DNA of 7,548 nt from positions 1 to 7,548 of the forward strand of contig JAEEQU010000047.1 of assembly GCA_016285415.1 (NCBI GenBank), written 5' to 3'. Within the stretch, counting starts at the first letter, position 1. Each line of letters opens with the position of its first letter. Positions 1-4,724 of the stretch are shown here, piece after piece. A program made the position numbers and the translations under genes. Source of the stretch: Alphaproteobacteria bacterium (GTDB lineage Bacteria; Pseudomonadota; Alphaproteobacteria; Rs-D84). Below the pieces are notes generated by a model. That model was not told where the DNA came from, searched no databases, and saw only the letters and a list, made by a program, of their open reading frames with translations.

Positions 1-112
1 CCCATGACAGTGTCGCGACCGTTTCATAAATTCCGCCACGAACCGTTGCCCATATTGTGGACAGCAGTAATATGCCGATATAGATATAATCCATCCATGT
101 CAAGTCAAACAT
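1..112 (-). CDS. cvpA: CvpA-family inner-membrane protein, N-terminal fragment cut by window edge
   Basis: Only the first 37 codons are in the window; the gene continues past base 1. The start is an ATG at 112-110. It lies 12 bases after the stop of the thioredoxin-like gene, with a weak GGA-containing ribosome site between them. The fragment begins MFDLTWMDYIYIGILLLS and continues to TVRGGIYETVATLSW. This fits the CvpA pattern: a short acidic/aromatic start (xxDY), a first membrane helix at about residues 8-22, then an RG(x)3E turn leading to a second helix ending in SW. CvpA proteins are multi-pass inner-membrane proteins linked to colicin V production, envelope stress and, in many genomes, a position next to purF. 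The close spacing suggests co-transcription with the thiol protein upstream. The call rests on a short stretch, so another small membrane protein remains possible. Confidence 0.65.
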   Translation of the reverse strand, partial: MFDLTWMDYIYIGILLLSTIWATVRGGIYETVATLSW

Positions 113-124
113 GATTTCCATCCA

Positions 125-715
125 TTATTTTGTTTTACGCGTTAACACAAACCCCAGTCCACCAAGCAACACAACCAGTATTAAATATAATACCCAATTA
201 CCACCTGATGTTTTGCTAGCATTTTTTTTAGTTTTTTTTTGCGCATCTTCATCTGCAACTTTTGCGATTTCGCGATCAACAATTGCCGATGCGCGTTCAG
301 AATGGTTATTGCGAAATTCATCTGCATTTTTTTCCATTGCCAATTTATTCTCCGCCGCTGCCGATTTTGCCGCATCATCCAAGTCAACCTCTATCGCGGC
401 ACGGACATCGCCCTGCATGGCATCGCCATAACCCTGGAAGCATTTGTCACCAATAACCAAAACCGGAACACCACCAGATTCATATTCACACTTTTTTAAT
501 GCGGCCATAAAATCATCACGATTTACCGATTTCATCACATTAAACTTGGTCACATTCAAGTTTTCATATTCATATATCAAATTGTTAGAAATAAATTCCA
601 ACGCATGATGACAATGCGGACATGTCGGCGAATAGTAAATTGTTATATCGGCCGCAACCGCATTTCCAATAAACATCACACCCGCAAGCGCGCCTAAAAC
701 AGATGATTTTTTCAT
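125..715 (-). CDS. Secreted, membrane-anchored thioredoxin-fold protein with CPHC motif
   Basis: This 196-residue protein probably does thiol-disulfide chemistry on the periplasmic face of the inner membrane. Residues 1-22 form a signal peptide (MKKSS, hydrophobic core, AVA-A cleavage site). A thioredoxin/glutaredoxin-like fold follows: the strand ITIYYSPT, the redox motif C32-P-H-C35, and a GGVPVLVIG segment with the expected cis-proline at P84. Extra cysteines are C76 and C92. Residues about 105-170 are a charged, Ala/Lys/Glu-rich helical linker. W174-L191 is a membrane helix, followed by RKTK, which would place the C-terminus in the cytoplasm. An upstream in-frame Met at 769 lies inside the predicted -35 box and is rejected; the chosen start has AAGGAG at 721-726, five bases away. 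CPHC is the DsbA motif, but the protein lacks room for the DsbA helical insertion, so it is better called DsbA/glutaredoxin-like. The partner is unknown. The partial cvpA gene follows 12 bases downstream. Confidence 0.78.
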   Translation of the reverse strand: MKKSSVLGALAGVMFIGNAVAADITIYYSPTCPHCHHALEFISNNLIYEYENLNVTKFNVMKSVNRDDFMAALKKCEYESGGVPVLVIGDKCFQGYGDAMQGDVRAAIEVDLDDAAKSAAAENKLAMEKNADEFRNNHSERASAIVDREIAKVADEDAQKKTKKNASKTSGGNWVLYLILVVLLGGLGFVLTRKTK

Positions 716-739
716 TTTTTCTCCTTTTATTTTAATCTG

Positions 740-769
740 ATTATAGAAATAACAACGCATATCGTGCAA
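740..769 (-). promoter_or_regulatory. Sigma-70-type promoter for the thioredoxin-like gene
   Basis: On the minus strand, TTGCAC (769-764) and a perfect TATAAT (745-740) are separated by 18 bases. The predicted transcript start is near 733, giving a leader of about 18 bases that contains AAGGAG. This supports the start codon at 715 over the in-frame Met at 769. Confidence 0.7.
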
Positions 770-794
770 GTGATTTTTAACAAAAAATAAACTA

Positions 795-824
795 TTTTTC
801 CTATGGCGACAAAAATATTATTAT
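795..824 (+). promoter_or_regulatory. Possible sodB promoter
   Basis: TTTTTC (795-800) and TATTAT (819-824) are 18 bases apart, upstream of sodB. The -35 match is poor and the region is AT-rich, so the exact boxes are uncertain. Some promoter must lie in the divergent gap 770-841. No clear operator palindrome, such as a Fur-like site, was seen. Confidence 0.35.
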
Positions 825-855
825 ATAAAATAGAAAAAGCCAAAGGAGAAAGACA

Positions 856-1446
856 ATGTTCCACCTGAACGATTTTCCGTTACCGTTTCGTGAAACAGAT
901 TTGGTTCCATATATGTCTGTTGAAACGGTACAATTTCATTATGGGAAACACCTTGCGACATATATTGCAAATTTAAATAAACTGATTGCAGATACAAAAT
1001 ATGCCGATATGGATTTGCGTGAAATTATTATAAATTCGGCGCGCGATGAAAACGCACAAAAAATATTTAATAACGCGGCCCAAATTTTTAATCACGAATT
1101 CTTTTTTAATTGTTTGGGACGCGGTGGCAACACTATGGTTCCAGATTTAATATCTGATGCATTTGGTGGCGCGGCCGAATTCAAAGAAAAATTTAAAGCC
1201 ATTGCAAATAGTGTTTTCGGTTCTGGATGGGTGTGGTTAACACACGATAACGCAAACGGTTTTGAAATTATTGCGACAAAAAATGCCGACACACCGATTG
1301 CACACGGGATAAAACCTGTTTTGACATTGGATTTATGGGAGCACGCATATTATTTGGACTTTCAAAATCGTCGTGCCGATTTCATAGACACGTTTTTGGA
1401 AAGTTTAATAGATTGGAAATTTGTGGTTAGTAATATGAATATATAA
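856..1446 (+). CDS. sodB: Superoxide dismutase, iron type
   Basis: This 196-residue cytoplasmic enzyme dismutates superoxide to oxygen and hydrogen peroxide. All four metal ligands are visible: H28 (FHYGKH), H80 (QIFNHEF), D159 and H163 (LDLWEHAYYLDF). The second-sphere residues H32 and Y36 are also present. Q76, four residues before the second ligand, is the glutamine position of iron enzymes (E. coli Gln69), whereas manganese enzymes carry Gly there and Gln elsewhere; this supports Fe, or a cambialistic metal. The FGSGWVWL and NADTPI segments are typical. Length matches the family and there is no signal peptide. The positions equivalent to Tyr76 and Trp77 of the E. coli enzyme are both Phe (F83, F84). 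The start is set by AAAGGAG at 842-848, seven bases before the ATG. The gene is monocistronic, divergent from the thiol protein, and ends in a hairpin terminator. It implies at least occasional oxygen exposure. Confidence 0.97.
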   Translation: MFHLNDFPLPFRETDLVPYMSVETVQFHYGKHLATYIANLNKLIADTKYADMDLREIIINSARDENAQKIFNNAAQIFNHEFFFNCLGRGGNTMVPDLISDAFGGAAEFKEKFKAIANSVFGSGWVWLTHDNANGFEIIATKNADTPIAHGIKPVLTLDLWEHAYYLDFQNRRADFIDTFLESLIDWKFVVSNMNI

Positions 1447-1471
1447 AAAATGCGGTTCATCCGCATTTTTT
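1445..1471. terminator. Bidirectional terminator between convergent sodB and the GNAT-like gene
   Basis: An 11-bp stem pairs six A plus TGCGG (1445-1455) with CCGCA plus six T (1461-1471), around a TTCAT loop. Because A and T runs flank the GC core on opposite sides, it can terminate on both strands. The arms contain most of sodB's TAA (1444-1446) and the first two bases of the opposing gene's reversed stop (1470-1472). Confidence 0.88.
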
Positions 1472-1772
1472 ACCTTACGACATGAATCATCCGAACATCG
1501 TCAAATTCAGGACTTTTGTTAAATACTGATTGGGCGCGTGGACACATGCATAATATTTTTCGGTGTGTTCTGCGTGCAAATTCTACAACACATTTGACCA
1601 GGTTATGACACAAATCACTATTGCTATATTCTTCATCTATTTGTGTTGATTCAATAATCAACCTATCCGCGCCGACCCTAATAATATCTATTTCACCAAT
1701 TTGGCGCCCATTGCATTTTGCACAGAAACCACCATTGTTTTGTAATTCTTGGTATATGATATCTGATGGCAT
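1470..1772 (-). CDS. Small GNAT-like protein, YjdJ type, probably degenerate
   Basis: This 100-residue protein resembles the small single-domain GNAT proteins of the YjdJ type. The shared pattern is a central GEIDIIRVGADRLIIESTQ segment (beta strands, where relatives have an HTxV strand), then a helix NLVKCVVEFARRTHRKIL. It ends in CMCPRAQSVFNKSPEFDDV, where relatives have a Cys-Pro, a helix and a P-E-[YF] stretch. The acetyl-CoA loop, normally rich in Gly (GxGxG/A), reads EEYSNSDLCHN here, so cofactor binding is doubtful. Six cysteines (C17, C20, C55, C61, C75, C77), including a CAKC pair, are unusual for the family. The start chosen is the ATG at 1772 with AGGGG at 1783-1787. An in-frame GTG at 1811 would add 13 residues but has no clear ribosome site. 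The gene is monocistronic, between the ldh terminator and a terminator shared with sodB. Confidence that it is a gene is high; the family assignment is moderate and the substrate is unknown. Confidence 0.6.
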   Translation of the reverse strand: MPSDIIYQELQNNGGFCAKCNGRQIGEIDIIRVGADRLIIESTQIDEEYSNSDLCHNLVKCVVEFARRTHRKILCMCPRAQSVFNKSPEFDDVRMIHVVR

Positions 1773-1794
1773 TTTTTGTTTTCCCCTAATGCAG

Positions 1795-1839
1795 AAAATA
1801 CCACACCGCACACAATACGTTAATATGAATGTTTACCAA
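1795..1839 (-). promoter_or_regulatory. Possible promoter region of the GNAT-like gene
   Basis: Two weak alternatives overlap. One is TTGGTA (1839-1834) with TATTGT (1817-1812), 16 bases apart; its -35 begins in the T-run of the ldh terminator. The other is an extended -10, TGG-TATTTT (-10 at 1800-1795), with a poor -35. I cannot choose between them. Confidence 0.3.
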
Positions 1840-1861
1840 AAAGCGGGGATGTTTTCCCCGC
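1838..1861 (-). terminator. Rho-independent terminator of ldh
   Basis: Read on the minus strand, GCGGGGA (1861-1855) pairs with TCCCCGC (1849-1843) around a five-base loop. Five T follow (1842-1838). It begins five bases after the ldh stop codon and separates ldh from the GNAT-like gene. Confidence 0.85.
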
Positions 1862-1866
1862 ACGTT

Positions 1867-2796
1867 TTACAGATGTGAAAAATTCTTTTGAATAATTCGG
1901 CCACTGCGTCGCAGTGCGTTCACCTCGGCAGCAGACATTTTTGGATTTAATGTTGCAATGACACCGTTTTCACCGACCACACGTGGCAAAGACATCGCCA
2001 ACACATGCGAACCCGTTCCATTAACCGTTGATACCGTCAATATTCTGTGTTCATCATTTACAATAGAACGCAATAAATCTGCAACCGCCGCACCAATTCC
2101 ATCCCATGTTGCACCACGTCCACGAATAATTTCATACGCCGCGTTATGCACACGATATTCAATCGTGCTGCGCGTTGCCGCTGTTAATGGATTTTTGGTT
2201 TGACGGCAGAAATCATCCAATGACAAACCGCCAACCGTAACCGATGACCAATCTATGACACTGCTATCGCCGTGTTCACCAAGCACATATGAATGAACCG
2301 ATTGTGGTGATACAGACAACTGGCGCGACAATATTGTCCGCAACCGCGCAGAATCAAGCATGGTTCCCGTTCCAATGACACGCGATGGTGGTAATTTAGA
2401 CAGCGATTGTGCCAACATCACCATAACATCCAACGGATTTGTCACCAGAATTAAAATTACACGTTTTGGATCAACATTTGCCATAACTTTTGGCACAATA
2501 TCACGAATAACATCGGCATTATTTTGCAATAAATCTGTACGGGTTTGCCCGGGCTTTTGATTTGCGCCCGCCGAAATAATGACTATATCAGAACCACGAA
2601 TGCCACGATAGTTATTGACCGCCGTTATCTTTACATCAAATCCAAAGGTTGCGGCATGCCCCAAATCTTCGGCGGCGGCACGTGCGCGCACCCCATCGCG
2701 ATCAAACAAAACAATTTCATGGACCAAACCAGTGTTTTTGACCGCGGTTGCAACCGCAGACCCAACAGAACCAATACCGATTATTGCTATTTTCAT
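1867..2796 (-). CDS. ldh: L-lactate dehydrogenase, NAD-dependent
   Basis: This 309-residue cytoplasmic enzyme reduces pyruvate to L-lactate with NADH, regenerating NAD in fermentation. The Rossmann motif G7-I-G9-S-V-G12 and D32 at the end of the second strand indicate NAD rather than NADP. The active-site loop reads NQKPGQTR: Q80 is the residue that separates lactate from malate dehydrogenases (LDH Gln102 versus MDH Arg102), and R86 is the catalytic loop arginine. D148, R151 and H175 (GEHGD) match the catalytic Asp168, Arg171 and His195, and T230 matches Thr246. R153 and H168 fall on the Arg173/His188 positions that bind fructose-1,6-bisphosphate in allosteric bacterial LDHs, so activation by that sugar is possible. 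The length is normal. The ribosome site is weak (AAGAGAG region). The gene has its own promoter and terminator and is divergent from a phosphotransacylase-like gene, which suggests a shared role in fermentation. Confidence 0.93.
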   Translation of the reverse strand: MKIAIIGIGSVGSAVATAVKNTGLVHEIVLFDRDGVRARAAAEDLGHAATFGFDVKITAVNNYRGIRGSDIVIISAGANQKPGQTRTDLLQNNADVIRDIVPKVMANVDPKRVILILVTNPLDVMVMLAQSLSKLPPSRVIGTGTMLDSARLRTILSRQLSVSPQSVHSYVLGEHGDSSVIDWSSVTVGGLSLDDFCRQTKNPLTAATRSTIEYRVHNAAYEIIRGRGATWDGIGAAVADLLRSIVNDEHRILTVSTVNGTGSHVLAMSLPRVVGENGVIATLNPKMSAAEVNALRRSGRIIQKNFSHL

Positions 2797-2823
2797 GTTT
2801 TTTCTCTCTTATTACCTACGATA

Positions 2824-2851
2824 ATTATACCATAAAAAGTATTTGATAAAA
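2824..2851 (-). promoter_or_regulatory. ldh promoter with extended -10
   Basis: On the minus strand, TGG-TATAAT (-10 at 2829-2824) is an extended -10 element. The -35 is poor (TTTTAT or TTTTTA around 2852-2846), which is usual when a TGn extension is present. It overlaps the divergent promoter of the phosphotransacylase-like gene. Confidence 0.6.
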
Positions 2852-2870
2852 ACATTTATATTTTGATAAT
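2843..2870 (+). promoter_or_regulatory. Promoter of the phosphotransacylase-like gene
   Basis: TTGATA (2843-2848; five of six to consensus) and GATAAT (2865-2870; five of six) are 16 bases apart. The predicted start is near 2877, leaving a leader of about 25 bases that contains GGGGGTTAGG. The octamer TTTGATAA occurs at 2842-2849 and again at 2862-2869, exactly 20 bases apart. Confidence 0.5.
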
Positions 2871-2901
2871 ATCCTTCTTGTGCAACTTTGGGGGTTAGGT
2901 T

Positions 2902-3654
2902 ATGAAGAAAATTTTATGTTTTGGCGACACAAGTGGTAAATACGAAAGCGCGATTAAAAACGCTATGCTGAAATGCCCAAATATTGCGGGTTGGATGCAC
3001 GCATTGGACAGTGATGATTTGCCAAATCAGGATGATGATTTTGTTTTTCTGAAATGCGATATTCATTCGGATGATTTTCTGCGCCGTATTATTGCAATAA
3101 ACAAAAAATTAAATAATGGCGAAAAATTTTATTTAACACATTGTGCAGTATTTTTTGATAAATCGGGAAATCGCCCACCGTTTATTTTAACAGATGCGGC
3201 ATGCGTTCCGATGCCTGATGAATCCCAATTAACACATATTGTACAAAACGCAGTGTCATTATTTAAACAAATCTTTGGTGATAACCGTGCACCGTTTATA
3301 TCGCTGATATCGGCGGGGGGTGATACGAACACGAAATTGTCCCCATTATTACATTCATGGTATATGGCACACATAAACGAATTTCCACAATCAACATTGC
3401 GAATTGAACAATTGGATGTCGCATTAGACACAACCGCCCGTACCGAAAAACACCTTGGGGGTGATATTGCCGACATCATTGTTGTTGATAATATCAACAC
3501 TGGAAACGCAATATTTAAATCATTATCAGTATTAAGTGGCGATTGGGAACCCGCATGTTTTTTAATGGGCGCGAAAAACACAATTATCTTAAATTCGCGC
3601 AGTGCAACCAAAGACGCACTAACCCATAATATTTTATTGGCGTGCAAAAATTAA
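2902..3654 (+). CDS. Divergent phosphate acetyl/butyryltransferase-family protein
   Basis: This 250-residue protein matches the pattern of phosphotransacylases (Pta/Ptb, Pfam PTA_PTB), which swap CoA of an acyl-CoA for phosphate so that a kinase can make ATP. The matches run in order: ILTDAACVPMPDESQLTHI at 95-113 (family: TDxAxNxxPxxxxxxxI), NAV at 116-118, the strand FISLISAGG at 132-140, ADIIVVDNINTGNAIFKSL at 190-208 (family: ADxLxxPxxxAGNxxYKxL), and GAKNTIILNSRSAT at 223-236 (family: GxxxPxxxxSRxxx). The C-terminal half is well conserved. The N-terminal half is shortened, as typical members run about 300-330 residues, and the family's Pro before AGN is replaced by N. It could be a real enzyme with altered acyl specificity or a non-catalytic relative; no acyl kinase gene lies in the window. 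The start has GGGGG/TAGG upstream. The neighbouring divergent ldh supports a fermentation role. Confidence 0.7.
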   Translation: MKKILCFGDTSGKYESAIKNAMLKCPNIAGWMHALDSDDLPNQDDDFVFLKCDIHSDDFLRRIIAINKKLNNGEKFYLTHCAVFFDKSGNRPPFILTDAACVPMPDESQLTHIVQNAVSLFKQIFGDNRAPFISLISAGGDTNTKLSPLLHSWYMAHINEFPQSTLRIEQLDVALDTTARTEKHLGGDIADIIVVDNINTGNAIFKSLSVLSGDWEPACFLMGAKNTIILNSRSATKDALTHNILLACKN

Positions 3655-3680
3655 AAACGGATGCAAACGCATCCGTTTTT
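3653..3680 (+). repeat. 28-base hairpin repeat, copy 1
   Basis: Identical base for base, loop included and in the same orientation, to 4677-4704. The identity stops exactly at the ends of the palindrome: the flanking bases are T/T here and A/A at the other copy. Confidence 0.92.
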
Positions 3681-3681
3681 T
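3653..3681. terminator. Bidirectional hairpin terminator between convergent genes
   Basis: A 12-bp stem pairs AAAAACGGATGC with GCATCCGTTTTT around the loop AAAC. A sixth T follows the right arm at 3681. The left arm begins inside the TAA of the phosphotransacylase-like gene (3652-3654), and the right arm ends five bases before the reversed stop of the hypothetical gene at 3686-3688. It can serve both genes. Confidence 0.88.
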
Positions 3682-3685
3682 ATAT

Positions 3686-4621
3686 TTATCTGCGTTCAAC
3701 CCCAGTTTGTCCCAACATTTGCATATTTGGATTTTGCACAACTGTTTCTTCTTGTTTTTCCGCCTTTTCTACAATTCTACTTGCTATGGCTGGTATACCA
3801 CGTTCTTTTATTATTTTTTCTCTCATTTCATCATTATACTTTTGCGGATCTTGTTCCATAATCTCTGCCAGATCATATTTTATAAGAGTGCTGATGTGAA
3901 TTAATCTGTCTATATTTGGACTACGTTGTGCGATTTCTTGTTCAATGATTTTATCCACAACTGCAATGACCCGTTGCACGACGTGTTCAATAATTTCTGG
4001 TTTTGGCTTACGCCACAATTTGAAATCTTTTAAGGTATATTGTATATCAAAAACTTGATTTCTATCACTTGATGGTTGTGGCATATAAAAATCTTTTATA
4101 ATGTCAATGCGCTTATCCGACCATATGTAATCAAAATGTGCAACCAGCAAATCTTCGTATGCCGCGTCATTACCCTTTAACACATCTTTAATGGCCTTAA
4201 AATCCATTTCTGAGCCTGATATTTTCCCTTGTTTCAGCAAATTATATCTTTGCAATGCAGCCGAATAAATTTGTGCGGCGTTTGCACCATTGTCCGATAA
4301 TTTATATGGATCCACCATTACACACATCTGTTGCATAATGTATTGTACCTGTTCTGGTGTTTTACCATTACATTGTTCCATTACAAATTTGATTAAATCA
4401 AATTCTTGTTGTGATACGCGACCATTATTAAATTCTTCTGTTAACTTGTTCATAAATTCAGGACTAATTGGTATAGCATCAACTAATGTTTTATACAAAC
4501 CTGTCGCATATCTGGCCGGAATTCTGTTTTCCTCTTTTTCTTCCGCTGGTGTTATATCATATGCCGCCTTTTCTAATTGTTTAAACTTTTTATAATCTAT
4601 ACCTACCATTTGTTCTGGCAT
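3686..4621 (-). CDS. Hypothetical protein, 311 residues, no recognised family
   Basis: I do not recognise this protein. It is hydrophilic and looks mostly helical, with no signal peptide or membrane segment, so it is probably cytoplasmic. Visible regions are a charged N-terminus (residues 1-35, with AEEKEEN), a helical block at about 45-130 containing both cysteines (C84, C100), and an aromatic stretch HFDYIW near 162-167. A Trp/Lys turn KLWRKPKPEI follows near 201-210. Long amphipathic helices at about 208-290 (VVDKIIEQEIAQR, EMREKIIKERG) could form a coiled coil, and the tail (295-311) is loose and Gln/Asn-rich. Translation signals are strong: AAAGGAG at 4635-4629, seven bases before the ATG, and a near-consensus promoter. 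It is monocistronic and sits between two identical hairpin repeats. Hand counts of four lines gave about 31% G+C, lower than most lines sampled in ldh and the proS genes, which hints at separate origin. That it is a real gene is likely; its function is unknown. Confidence 0.85.
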   Translation of the reverse strand: MPEQMVGIDYKKFKQLEKAAYDITPAEEKEENRIPARYATGLYKTLVDAIPISPEFMNKLTEEFNNGRVSQQEFDLIKFVMEQCNGKTPEQVQYIMQQMCVMVDPYKLSDNGANAAQIYSAALQRYNLLKQGKISGSEMDFKAIKDVLKGNDAAYEDLLVAHFDYIWSDKRIDIIKDFYMPQPSSDRNQVFDIQYTLKDFKLWRKPKPEIIEHVVQRVIAVVDKIIEQEIAQRSPNIDRLIHISTLIKYDLAEIMEQDPQKYNDEMREKIIKERGIPAIASRIVEKAEKQEETVVQNPNMQMLGQTGVERR

Positions 4622-4648
4622 TTCAATTCTCCTTTATTATTTGACATT

Positions 4649-4677
4649 ATTATAACACATTATGACCCCATTTGCAA
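4649..4677 (-). promoter_or_regulatory. Promoter of the hypothetical gene
   Basis: On the minus strand, TTGCAA (4677-4672) and a perfect TATAAT (4654-4649) are spaced by 17 bases, close to the sigma-70 ideal. The -35 box starts in the T-run of the upstream proS terminator, so the two elements share bases. The predicted leader is about 20 bases and carries AAAGGAG. Confidence 0.75.
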
Positions 4678-4704
4678 AAAACGGATGCAAACGCATCCGT
4701 TTTT
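4676..4704 (-). terminator. Terminator of the type 3 proS gene
   Basis: Read on the minus strand, a stem of five A plus ACGGATGC-type sequence pairs over a GTTT loop and is followed by six T (4681-4676). It lies 20 bases after the proS stop. The T-run leads straight into the -35 box of the hypothetical gene. Confidence 0.85.
4677..4704 (+). repeat. 28-base hairpin repeat, copy 2
   Basis: Exact copy of 3653-3680 in the same orientation: the loop reads AAAC in both, whereas an inverted copy would read GTTT. The two copies are offset by 1,024 bases and enclose the whole hypothetical gene with its promoter. Confidence 0.92.
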
Positions 4705-4724
4705 ACTAATATATCATCGTTTTT

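Noticed and set aside
111..431. Plus-strand open frame opposite the thioredoxin-like gene
   Set aside because: It is a shadow of a gene with a signal peptide, CPHC motif, promoter and ribosome site on the other strand.
716..769. In-frame N-terminal extension of the thioredoxin-like protein starting at Met 769
   Set aside because: It would place the start inside the -35 box and bury the signal peptide; the ATG at 715 has AAGGAG at good spacing and begins a clean signal peptide.
1773..1811. Upstream GTG start for the GNAT-like protein
   Set aside because: There is no convincing ribosome site upstream, and the added residues do not resemble the family; the ATG at 1772 follows AGGGG.
3129..3647. 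172-codon open frame antisense to the phosphotransacylase-like gene
   Set aside because: It is an antisense shadow: the plus-strand frame has family motifs and a promoter, while this frame shows no domain or ribosome site.
4641..4646. Perfect TTGACA on the plus strand upstream of the hypothetical gene
   Set aside because: No -10 box lies 15-19 bases downstream, and no plus-strand gene follows for it to serve.
3653..4704. CRISPR-like or integron-like repeat pair
   Set aside because: There are only two copies 1,024 bases apart, with no spacers, cas genes, integrase or attC-like core; the hairpins behave as terminators.
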